From positions 1 through 38,289 of the forward strand of contig JBGSKV010000078.1 of the NCBI GenBank assembly GCA_041740975.1: a stretch of DNA of 38,289 nt, in the 5' to 3' direction. Source of the stretch: JBGSKV01 sp041740975 (GTDB lineage Bacteria > Bdellovibrionota_B > Oligoflexia > Oligoflexales > JALZUQ01). The notes beneath the pieces were generated by a model. It saw only the letters and a list, made by a program, of their open reading frames with translations. It was not told where the DNA came from and searched no databases. A program made the translations under genes and the position numbers. Shown one piece after another: positions 14,104 through 22,148 of the stretch. How positions within the stretch are numbered: the stretch's first letter is position 1; each line of letters opens with the position of its first letter.

Positions 14104-16581
14104 ATGGCTCCCTCTAGTACATTCCTCAGAATTCTATTTGTATCAGTAGCTTATTGTGTTGCCGGGCATATCGGTTTGCTATTTGACACGGTCGATGGCT
14201 TCGTCTGTTTCATTTGGCCAGCGAGCGGAGTCGCGCTAGGCGCCATGCTTCTGTGGGGCTATCGGATATGGCCGGGTGTGTTTATCGGAACATTCCTGAC
14301 CGTCATGACCACGCGTGACGCCAATTTTTTTACTTCGATCGGTTTTTCAACCGGCAGCACACTGGAGGCATTTGCTGGAGCTTGGATCCTTCGTCGTATT
14401 GGATTTTCCAATTCCTTTCGTTCGCTCAAAGATATTTTGAAGTTCGCCCTGGTAGGAGTCATGGTTGCCCCTATTTTTTCTGCATCGATAGGAATCTTCG
14501 TTAGCCATTTTTCTGGAATGCTGGCCAACAAACCTCTGCCAATTGCCTTTCGCGATTGGTGGTTTGGGGATGCTATTGGCATTTTGGTGGTGGCTCCTCT
14601 AATATTGGCATGGTTTTCTGAACCTCTCCTTAAAGGAAACCGACCCGGTAAGATTGAAAATTTTATTGCTGCTAGCTGTGTACTCTTCCTGTGGGTCTAT
14701 GTTTTTGATTTGATCAAACTTCCGGTGCCTTCTCCCTCATTTCAAATTATCTATGTGTTTTTCCCATTCCTCATTTGGGCGGCTGTCCGTTACGGCGTGC
14801 ATGGCGCCGTAACTGCTAATTTCTTTGTGGTGACCCTTGCCGTGGTTGCGGCGGAAACGGGGCACGGGCCATTTCACGGTGACACTGCTGACTCACGCCT
14901 TATGAGCTTGCATGCGTTTAACATTGTTGCATCTGTTTGTAGTTTGTATTTGGCAGTGATTATTTCTGAGCGAGAAAAAGTTGAGCAGGCATTGAGATTA
15001 AGTGACGAACGCTTTCGCCAATTAGCCGACAACATTCGACAGGTTTTCTGGGTTTTTGATGTCAAACCCATGAAGCCCGCTTATGCAAGTGCCGCTTGTC
15101 AGGAAGTCTACGGATATGACTTCGACTACATGATGAAAAATCAAAACTCACTTTTCACAATGGTCATTCCAGAAGATTTGCCGAGATTTGAGCAGTCTCT
15201 GATGGATCAGCTGAAAGGCTTTGAGACGGAAACTGAGTTTCGCATTTGCAAGCCAGGCAATATCATAAGTTGGATTTCTAGCCGTGCCTTTCCTATTCGA
15301 GACGAATCTGGTGAGGTGTATCGTATCGTCGGAATAAGTGAAGACATCACGCAACGGAAAACGAATGAATCCGCACTTATGGAAAGCAACAAGCAACTAG
15401 AGGAAGCTTGCAAACTTGCCAATGCAGCAAACGACGCAAAAAGTTGTTTTCTCGCCAATATGTCGCACGAAATCCGCACACCACTCAGCGCGATCATTGG
15501 CTTTGCCAATCTTCTCAAGGAAAAAGAGCACGATGAAGATCAGAAGCTAGGGTATCTGGAGGTGATCACACGAAATTGTGACCAACTCACAAAAGTTATT
15601 GATGACATACTGGATATTTCTAAGGTCGAAGCCGGAAAGCTCGAAATAGAAACCATTAAAGTCTCGCTTCCCGTACTCGTACAAGAAATTTTTACATCCT
15701 TCAGCCTTCAAGCCAAACAGAAAGACGTAGAACTGAAAGTGGTTTTTGAAAGCGACATCCCAGAATTTTTCGAGACCGACCCTGGGCGCTTAAAACAAAT
15801 TCTAATGAATATTCTGGGCAACGCCGTAAAGTTCACCCATGCCGGTCATGTTACGCTGAAGGTTACATACAATCCCGAGACGCCATCCGAATGCCCCACT
15901 TTGACCTTTCTCGTTTCTGACTCAGGAATCGGCATACCTGAACCTATACAACGAGAGTTGTTCCAACCATTTATTCAAGGCGATAGTTCAACTACAAGAA
16001 GCTTTGGTGGCACTGGTTTGGGTCTTGTACTTTCACGGAAGTTAGCCAAGCTTTTGGGAGGTGATGTTAGCTTAGTGGAAAGTAAAGAAAATATAGGAAG
16101 CACATTTTCTGTCAGGATAAACTGCCTTCGTCCTTCTCGTTTCATAAGTCAACATTTACAACAGCAAGTCACCTTGGGTGAGATCGCAAACTTATCGTCA
16201 ACTCGATCAAGTCTTCGCAAACTCAGAATTCTAGTAGCCGATGAAAATCAAGAAAACCAGCTTTTAACTCGAAAGATTCTAGAGTCCACCGGTGCCGAAG
16301 TGGTTTCAGTGAAAGATGGAAATAACGCTGTCAACTTAGCATTGAAAGAAAATTTTGACGTCCTGATATTGGACTATGATTTGACTAGTATCGATGGATT
16401 AAATGCAACTCGTTTCTTGAGAAGCCGTGAGTTTTCGAATCCGATCATTTTACAAGCCGCGCACGCTTTTACAGAATTAAAATATCGAAGTCTTGCGGCT
16501 GGCTGTGATGCCCACCTCAAAAAACCCATTTCCAAGAATGAACTTTTAGACACCATTCATGGCCTTGCTCAACTCCATTGA
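14104..16581 (+). CDS. MASE1-PAS hybrid sensor histidine kinase
   Basis: This 825-residue hybrid kinase starts with a MASE1 membrane sensor (about residues 5-290, multiple helices, with the typical IWPASGVALGAMLLWGYRIW). A PAS domain follows (about 297-420, ending GEVYRIVGISEDITQRK). Then come HisKA with phospho-acceptor H455 (NMSHEIRTPLSAIIGFA) and HATPase_c with N box (LKQILMNILGNAVKFT), G1 (DSGIGIP) and G2 (GGTGLGL). The C-terminal receiver (about 705-825) has acidic residues in VADEN, phospho-acceptor D757 in ILDYDLTSIDG and K in LKKP. In this receiver the usual Pro after the acceptor loop is Thr and the switch Thr/Ser appears to be Ala (LQAAHAF), so output may be altered. No partner regulator gene is adjacent. 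The RBS is weak. Confidence 0.92.
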   Translation: MAPSSTFLRILFVSVAYCVAGHIGLLFDTVDGFVCFIWPASGVALGAMLLWGYRIWPGVFIGTFLTVMTTRDANFFTSIGFSTGSTLEAFAGAWILRRIGFSNSFRSLKDILKFALVGVMVAPIFSASIGIFVSHFSGMLANKPLPIAFRDWWFGDAIGILVVAPLILAWFSEPLLKGNRPGKIENFIAASCVLFLWVYVFDLIKLPVPSPSFQIIYVFFPFLIWAAVRYGVHGAVTANFFVVTLAVVAAETGHGPFHGDTADSRLMSLHAFNIVASVCSLYLAVIISEREKVEQALRLSDERFRQLADNIRQVFWVFDVKPMKPAYASAACQEVYGYDFDYMMKNQNSLFTMVIPEDLPRFEQSLMDQLKGFETETEFRICKPGNIISWISSRAFPIRDESGEVYRIVGISEDITQRKTNESALMESNKQLEEACKLANAANDAKSCFLANMSHEIRTPLSAIIGFANLLKEKEHDEDQKLGYLEVITRNCDQLTKVIDDILDISKVEAGKLEIETIKVSLPVLVQEIFTSFSLQAKQKDVELKVVFESDIPEFFETDPGRLKQILMNILGNAVKFTHAGHVTLKVTYNPETPSECPTLTFLVSDSGIGIPEPIQRELFQPFIQGDSSTTRSFGGTGLGLVLSRKLAKLLGGDVSLVESKENIGSTFSVRINCLRPSRFISQHLQQQVTLGEIANLSSTRSSLRKLRILVADENQENQLLTRKILESTGAEVVSVKDGNNAVNLALKENFDVLILDYDLTSIDGLNATRFLRSREFSNPIILQAAHAFTELKYRSLAAGCDAHLKKPISKNELLDTIHGLAQLH

Positions 16582-16611
16582 GGATTGAGGCTTTGCGACC
16601 TGTCATTAAAC

Positions 16612-16968
16612 TTAGGTTTTCTTGACGAATTCAGACTTTAAACCCATATTTCCGATCCCGTCTATTCTGCAGTCAATATTGTGACCATCTGAACTCTCGA
16701 CTAAATGAATATTTTTCACTCTCGTTCCCACTTTTACGACCGAAGACGAGCCTTTAATTTTCAAATCTTTGATAACTGTGACCGAATCACCTTCCTGCAA
16801 AATATTACCATTTGCATCTCGAACTACAAAAACTTCAGAAACGGGAATCGACTCGTCTAGCAAAGATGATGAGCTCCACTCATGCGCACAGATGGGACAT
16901 ACCCACATATTTTGGTCCTGATAACCATATTCGGAAGCGCACTGCGGGCACGTTGCTTGCTGGCTCAT
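16612..16968 (-). CDS. yjdM: YjdM/PhnA-family zinc-ribbon protein
   Basis: The 118-residue protein starts with a zinc ribbon (C7-P-Q-C10 and C24-P-I-C27, followed by HEW). The PhnA/YjdM C-terminal domain follows, with the characteristic VRDANGNILQEGDSVTVIKD and LKIKGSSSVVKVGT and the closing ID(G/C)...GLKSEFVKK. Length and layout match E. coli YjdM (formerly PhnA). Despite the alkylphosphonate name, the molecular role is not established, and no phosphonate genes are nearby. It starts 12 nt after the end of the upstream same-strand exported protein gene, with its own RBS (GGAG), so the two are probably co-transcribed. Confidence 0.9.
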   Translation of the reverse strand: MSQQATCPQCASEYGYQDQNMWVCPICAHEWSSSSLLDESIPVSEVFVVRDANGNILQEGDSVTVIKDLKIKGSSSVVKVGTRVKNIHLVESSDGHNIDCRIDGIGNMGLKSEFVKKT

Positions 16969-16980
16969 AAAATCTCCGTT

Positions 16981-17634
16981 TCAGTTAGACTGTTGCTTCT
17001 GCGGAAATGGCGGTCGAAAATGGCTAGAGTCAATAAAGTTTGACGAAACCAGCCGCAACATTTCTTCACTTGGACGAGTACCACCCTTCCACTGCGCCGT
17101 CATCGAGATACTTCCCACCCTTGGTTTTCTGTTTTGTATCAAAAATCCCCATTCGATCCAAGAATCGATCGGTCGTAGGTCATTGATATCAAAAAAGGGC
17201 TGCATCGTTATGGCCAGGCGACCGCGGAACGGGCCATCTGCCGGATTTCTCAGCTCACCTAAAAAGATTTCCCCGAACACTCTGCCATTTAACGATGTTC
17301 CTTCCGCACCTGGTTCATAGCTAAACTGTGAGATCGTCAGGTTGGATTCGACGTGATTGAAGACTTGCTTGAGCCAGTAGTTTTCCGACATGGGATTGTG
17401 GGGGTGATCTACTGAAAACCTTCCCGAGTAATGTAAGTTCACAGAGTAGTAATCGGCTTTATTCTGAGTGATGACAAGAGCTAAAGATATTTTGGCGGTT
17501 TCATGGTTCACCTCTACCAGATCGTCATTACCTCGCGAATAAACTGACTCCATTCTCAGAGTCTCCTGCGCTATAGATGGAAGCGGCACGGTCAAAGCTA
17601 AAAAGAAGGAAAGACATTTAAAAAGGTTGCGCAT
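16981..17634 (-). CDS. Exported protein of unknown function
   Basis: The 217-residue product has a signal peptide (MRNLFKCLSFFLALTVPLPSIA-QE) and GAGG 4 nt before the ATG. The mature part looks all-beta: alternating strands such as AKISLALVITQNKADYYSVNLHYSGRF, SNLTISQFSYEP and RLAITMQPFF, without Cys. It ends in a Pro/Gln-rich tail. No family recognised. It precedes yjdM by 12 nt on the same strand. Confidence 0.65.
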   Translation of the reverse strand: MRNLFKCLSFFLALTVPLPSIAQETLRMESVYSRGNDDLVEVNHETAKISLALVITQNKADYYSVNLHYSGRFSVDHPHNPMSENYWLKQVFNHVESNLTISQFSYEPGAEGTSLNGRVFGEIFLGELRNPADGPFRGRLAITMQPFFDINDLRPIDSWIEWGFLIQNRKPRVGSISMTAQWKGGTRPSEEMLRLVSSNFIDSSHFRPPFPQKQQSN

Positions 17635-17792
17635 GTGACCTCAACTGATAGGAAGTGTAGAATCGTAGAATTTTATCAGCCTTGGTAGAAAATAAATACC
17701 TGGTTGTATTCAATATTCAGCTTTTTTTTGTCAGTATAGAAACAATCGAGGAAAATCACCTGGATGGCACTCATGTCAAGGCCTTTGTGGGA

Positions 17793-17821
17793 TTGCTATT
17801 CGGTTTAGCGCCCTATATAAT
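17793..17821 (+). promoter_or_regulatory. Sigma-70-type promoter for the phosphoglycerol-transferase-like gene
   Basis: TTGCTA at 17793-17798 lies 17 nt before a consensus TATAAT at 17816-17821. Transcription from about 17828 gives a leader of about 40 nt before the TTG start codon at 17868. Confidence 0.55.
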
Positions 17822-17867
17822 TTTAGTTTAGCCAAAAAAAGCAATTTGGGGAAATACCATTCGTTTT

Positions 17868-19967
17868 TTGAACAACCCGAAATATTTTCGACTTTATTTT
17901 TATATCAGCATCGGCGTGTCACTTGTCTACTTTCGAATATGGTCGCTATTTTCACTCATCGGAATCGAAGGTCACACGTACGCTAAATGGCTTCTGGGTC
18001 TAACTGGCGATGTTGCGTCGCTTTTGGTGCTCTTTATGCTTATAGAAGTTGGTGTTGTTGCCTTCAAAGGCGCTGCACGGTGGTTGCTGCTCGTACCCAT
18101 TTTGTTTTTTGCGATCATCAATTATTCTAATTATCAAATCATTAAAATTACCGGAGTGTACTTATCACCCCAGTTTTTCAAGTATTTCAATACCAAAGAT
18201 ATCTTTTCGGATTTCGGCCGTTTTGTTATTTTCGGAGCCCTCGAGCCGATCCCGATTTTTTTCACAATCATTGCACCACTATTATTTTTCATCCTATTTC
18301 TTCGCCACGCCAGAGGCCAGAAAGCAAAGCAAAGACTCATCATTCTGACTGCATTCTCGACAGCTGCCATGGGATTTTTTTACATCACGCACTCGCTTTA
18401 TAGGCAGTTTATCCCTGAGCCTTCTATCCTTGCCAAATCGTTTTATCTGGATGGTGTGAAAGATATCGCAACGCCTCTGTTTTTTGATCTAAATATCAAA
18501 CCCAAACCTCTTGTCCCTCTCACTTTGGGAGAAATTGCTAAGTATAAAAAAATCTCGAGTGAACTTACCGACGACAAGGGTTACATCCGACCCTATTTAG
18601 AAATGCCCTATTTTAAGATCGGCAAGAAAGAATATTGCCGACTAGAAAAGAAGAATCAGGCAAGCACCCCCGTTCCATGCGCCCCCGAAGATCTTGAACC
18701 CATAACTCCCAATCGTAAAAACATTGTTATGATTTCACTCGAATCTTTTCGGAGCCTCAGCTTTGATGGCCTGTCAGATATATGGACGGGAATAACACCA
18801 CATTTAGGCAAAAGAATGCAGGAAGGAGCCTGGTTCTCCCGAATGTTTTCGGTCAATCGACCAACGAATCTGTCGTTATCCAGTTATTTGTGCTCGGTTC
18901 CAGGAGTCAGCATTTCACTGCCTGACATGGAACCGATGCCAGAAATCATATGTTTGAGCGATATACTAAGTAGTCTTGGTTACCGAGGAGCTTGCATAAG
19001 TGCGGCACCTTCCGACTTCCAAAATTATGGCAGATTCTGCACTAATGGGCGCGTAGACGATGTCCTCGGTGGCAAAAAACTTTTGGAACATTTTGATATT
19101 CATAAAAGTGATTGGGCCAAAAATTTTGTCAAAATGCCAGATGACAAGCAACTTCTGGAAGTTTCGGGCCGGTGGATTAAGGATCACTACAGGGACTTCC
19201 CGAACGATCCATTTTACATGTTGATTAAGACGGCCACTCATCATTATCCTTGGCCTAACCCACCATTCGAGAAATACGAAAAAATGAAGGTTGGTCCTGA
19301 AACATCGCTGGGCGAAGCCACGCTTCTTTCGCATCGGCTCATGCGCTTTGTTGACGATGCTGCGGAAGAATTTTTGCAATGGCTTTATTTGCCCGAGAAC
19401 GCTCACATTGCTAAAGATACAATCGTGATCTTTTTCGGTGATCATGCTCCTTGGCTATTGGAGCCAGGCGTTTCTAAACTAAAACCAGCCGACATAGTCG
19501 AAAGTTGGGTCCCGTTCTTTATTCTCGGTTTAGATAGTAAATGGAATAAAGAATATTCAAGTTTTGCTGCATCCTACGATATGGTGCCTAGTATTATGGA
19601 AATATTGAATGTTCGACCGCCTAATTCTTTCGTGGGTCGAAACTTATTCTCTGACAAAAAAGGAAGTTTCATCGGCTTCAGCCCAAATATTGTCGGCACG
19701 GGAGATGTCATCAAAATCGATCGTCCTTGGCAAGGCATGAATGCATTTAAGATTCGTGGAAAGATGCAGCTTTCCGCTGCCAGCAAGGCTGAGGAGATCG
19801 CCATCGACACTTACCTGGAAGAGAAGAAACCATTTGAGCAACTGATCATTAAAAATATTTCAGATGCACGGACCGCTATGCCTGCGAACTTCTCCAAAGA
19901 GGCATTAGATCAGATCTACGGACTGAGGAAGAGTTTCAAGAAAAAATTGGCGCAAACTGACAAATAA
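17868..19967 (+). CDS. LtaS/MdoB-type sulfatase-fold phosphoglycerol or phosphoethanolamine transferase
   Basis: The 699-residue protein has five membrane helices in the first 180 residues, then an extracytoplasmic alkaline-phosphatase/sulfatase domain. Metal and catalytic motifs are visible: MISLESFR with E292, RPTNLSLSSYLCSVPG with T333 as the probable nucleophile, KTATHHYPW and IFFGDHAPW. This is the architecture of lipoteichoic acid synthase and the MdoB/OpgB phosphoglycerol transferases, which move glycerol-phosphate from phosphatidylglycerol to a polymer or glycan. The substrate here is unknown. The start is TTG, with GGGG 16 nt upstream, which is long; an ATT at 17859 is better spaced but would be rare. 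It ends 1 nt before the convergent glycerophosphodiesterase gene. Confidence 0.85.
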   Translation: MNNPKYFRLYFYISIGVSLVYFRIWSLFSLIGIEGHTYAKWLLGLTGDVASLLVLFMLIEVGVVAFKGAARWLLLVPILFFAIINYSNYQIIKITGVYLSPQFFKYFNTKDIFSDFGRFVIFGALEPIPIFFTIIAPLLFFILFLRHARGQKAKQRLIILTAFSTAAMGFFYITHSLYRQFIPEPSILAKSFYLDGVKDIATPLFFDLNIKPKPLVPLTLGEIAKYKKISSELTDDKGYIRPYLEMPYFKIGKKEYCRLEKKNQASTPVPCAPEDLEPITPNRKNIVMISLESFRSLSFDGLSDIWTGITPHLGKRMQEGAWFSRMFSVNRPTNLSLSSYLCSVPGVSISLPDMEPMPEIICLSDILSSLGYRGACISAAPSDFQNYGRFCTNGRVDDVLGGKKLLEHFDIHKSDWAKNFVKMPDDKQLLEVSGRWIKDHYRDFPNDPFYMLIKTATHHYPWPNPPFEKYEKMKVGPETSLGEATLLSHRLMRFVDDAAEEFLQWLYLPENAHIAKDTIVIFFGDHAPWLLEPGVSKLKPADIVESWVPFFILGLDSKWNKEYSSFAASYDMVPSIMEILNVRPPNSFVGRNLFSDKKGSFIGFSPNIVGTGDVIKIDRPWQGMNAFKIRGKMQLSAASKAEEIAIDTYLEEKKPFEQLIIKNISDARTAMPANFSKEALDQIYGLRKSFKKKLAQTDK

Positions 19968-19968
19968 T

Positions 19969-20913
19969 TTAATGATTTTCGACGATTTCGTCAGGTTTGG
20001 CTGGTTCAATGATCTGTTGGTACCTTCGAATAGCTTTTAGTGTTGTTTCCGGATAGTCCGTCCCCATACCTCTTATGCCGATTTGCTGAAGTTTCAAAAA
20101 ATCTTTCATCTTTGAGGATTTCCATGGAAAAACTTGCAGCGTCACGCCATAGGCACTTAGCATTTTATCCACATAAACGATGAACTCTGAGCTTATCGTG
20201 TCTTTGTCTTCTTTTTTGTTGTCTATCGATGAAATGTTCATCTGTAAATGAGTGATGCCCTGAAAGTTTTGCTCTTTCAGTTTCTTTAACTTTTTATCAA
20301 GTGCCGCTTGATTCCCATTGATCCAAAGCAGGGCTAAGGAAGTCGGCATAATGTCGTTCCAGAGACGAATATTTACATACTGGCCCGCCGAGTAGATCAC
20401 TTGATCCGTAAGTCGATACTTTTTGACTAAGTTCGCCATTTCCACTAGGTTCACTTGCTTTATGTCTAGATATAAATAGCGATCAGGGTTGTCGATCATC
20501 TCTTCAAACACCTGAACCAATGTTGGTATGCGTTGTCCGCGAAACCTTTCTCCTGCATACGAACCAACCTCTAACTTCTTAACCTGAAACAAAGCTAACT
20601 TATCGACTCCGAGCATTTTATGCTCTGGTAAAACATTCGAAGCTAATCTCGAAAAATCGTCGTCATGAAAACACACTAAATGCCCATCTTTGGTTTGACG
20701 TATGTCGGCTTCTGGCGCCAAGCCAAGGTCCCAACTATGAATAAAAGAATCTATGGTATTTTCTGGCCTGGTTAGCCCCGCACCGCGATGCGCCATCATC
20801 GGAATCGGTCTGGTGACCGCACGAAACTTCGGTGTAACGATGTTAGCGTTTTGACATCCCAAAATGCTGACTTGCGCAGTGATCATCATTAGAATGGTAA
20901 ACACCAGTTTCAT
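19969..20913 (-). CDS. Glycerophosphodiester phosphodiesterase lipoprotein
   Basis: The 314-residue protein starts with a lipoprotein signal (lipobox SILG-C20), so it is anchored in the envelope. The GDPD TIM-barrel motifs are clear: AHRGAGLTRPENT (H42, R43, E51), PEADIRQTKDG (E68, D70), FHDDDF with the second catalytic H83, YLYLDIK, and the terminal GIRGMGTDYPETTL. The family hydrolyses glycerophosphodiesters to glycerol-3-phosphate and an alcohol. It lies tail-to-tail with the LtaS/MdoB-like transferase, so a role in recycling glycerol-phosphate polymers or head groups is plausible but inferred. Only a weak AGG precedes the ATG. Confidence 0.9.
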   Translation of the reverse strand: MKLVFTILMMITAQVSILGCQNANIVTPKFRAVTRPIPMMAHRGAGLTRPENTIDSFIHSWDLGLAPEADIRQTKDGHLVCFHDDDFSRLASNVLPEHKMLGVDKLALFQVKKLEVGSYAGERFRGQRIPTLVQVFEEMIDNPDRYLYLDIKQVNLVEMANLVKKYRLTDQVIYSAGQYVNIRLWNDIMPTSLALLWINGNQAALDKKLKKLKEQNFQGITHLQMNISSIDNKKEDKDTISSEFIVYVDKMLSAYGVTLQVFPWKSSKMKDFLKLQQIGIRGMGTDYPETTLKAIRRYQQIIEPAKPDEIVENH

Positions 20914-21109
20914 TCAACAAACCTATATAAATCGAACCCGTCTCCGGAAAAACGAAGACGATTTCGGCGAGTTTACTCTCATCTCTATTCGGTATAAAAA
21001 TGACCGTGTAAAGGAACGAGCTCCAACCAACGATTTAACACGTTGTATTTAAAGACTATTTCCAAATATGACGTAGCGCTCCCCTAAAGGCTGGGGAAGA
21101 TCAAAAAGT

Positions 21110-21937
21110 TTAAAAAAGAAATGAAGCCGGATCCCAGCTCATCGTTTCCAAATTAAAAACTCGAGCTTGTTCCATTTCAATATCAACGACGGTCAGAAAA
21201 TGTATGTCATCGAATTTTAAATGACCTAATTGATAGCCAGGACTTGTCGCCGACTTTGTTTCGAGAACTTGCATAAAGTGGGTTTTGAGATCGTAATCCT
21301 TAGGATCTGCAGAATTTGGAATAATTTCTATTATCGAAAAAATAAAAGAATTAGCCGTCGTCAGGCGAAGCATAGCAAACATGTTTGGCTTTGATTGGGT
21401 GTAAGCTTGAATATCGATTGCAGCTTGAAGGTAGCCTGTTCCTAATGGCATATCAATTCGTCTGGTAAAGACTCCGTCCTTTTCTTCAACCAAAACCAAG
21501 TAACTTGCGAAGTCATTTCGGTTCGGTTTTGGTGAGCTAACGGGAACGGCTATGAACGTTTGATTCGCGAAGGGATCAACGATATCAATCGACTTTAAAA
21601 TATTTGAACCTTCAGGCAACTCCCATTTAAATGCCACGCCCTTGGGTACAGAAGGCTGGAAGTATGCACTTACTTCGGATGTTGGTTCGTCTGACTCTCT
21701 AGACGAATCCACAGCGAAAATAGCGGGGCTGTCGCCACGTTTTACATGAATACGATATTGATCTTGTTTCCCCATCGTGAACGCCGTCGTGTCCATGATG
21801 GAGTCGCCGGCCTTGATAAACTCGCCGGACTGAAAGAAGACTGATCTGCAAAGGAAGTCTTGAACAGATGGCTTTTCGCTCTCTGCAAAGGCCGGAAGGG
21901 AAATGGAGAAAATGAAGGCTAATAGTAGTTTTTGCAT
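21110..21937 (-). CDS. Exported protein of unknown function, possible beta-propeller-like
   Basis: The 275-residue product has a signal peptide (MQKLLLAFIFSISLPAFA-ES) and GAGG 5 nt before the ATG. The mature part consists of repeated beta stretches such as QTFIAVPVSS, SYLVLVEEKDG, NMFAMLRLTTANSFIFSIIEI and IHFLTVVDIE, ending in MSWDPASFLF. Only one Cys is seen. I do not recognise the family; a beta-propeller or beta-sandwich would fit. It is divergent from the exported AAA+ gene. Confidence 0.65.
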   Translation of the reverse strand: MQKLLLAFIFSISLPAFAESEKPSVQDFLCRSVFFQSGEFIKAGDSIMDTTAFTMGKQDQYRIHVKRGDSPAIFAVDSSRESDEPTSEVSAYFQPSVPKGVAFKWELPEGSNILKSIDIVDPFANQTFIAVPVSSPKPNRNDFASYLVLVEEKDGVFTRRIDMPLGTGYLQAAIDIQAYTQSKPNMFAMLRLTTANSFIFSIIEIIPNSADPKDYDLKTHFMQVLETKSATSPGYQLGHLKFDDIHFLTVVDIEMEQARVFNLETMSWDPASFLF

Positions 21938-22011
21938 AAAATCCTCAAGTTAGGGCCTTTGAGCTAACCCATAATTGGCGACGCTGCAACTAATTTGATC
22001 ACCCAGCCAAA

Positions 22012-22031
22012 CAAGGCCTGAGGTGGCCTTG
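22012..22031. repeat. 7-bp hairpin in a divergent gap
   Basis: CAAGGCC at 22012-22018 and GGCCTTG at 22025-22031 are exact inverted repeats with a 6-nt loop. They lie between the divergent genes starting at 21937 and 22149. A possible operator; it has no T-tract as a terminator would. Confidence 0.35.
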
Positions 22032-22148
22032 ATAAAAAATCAAATCTTTTTAGGTCTTTATCCAAAATTAATGCGAGATTGCCTGTTTTTATGATAAACG
22101 AAGGCTCTTAAAAATCGCGACCATGCGGCATTCATGCGGAGACCTTTG

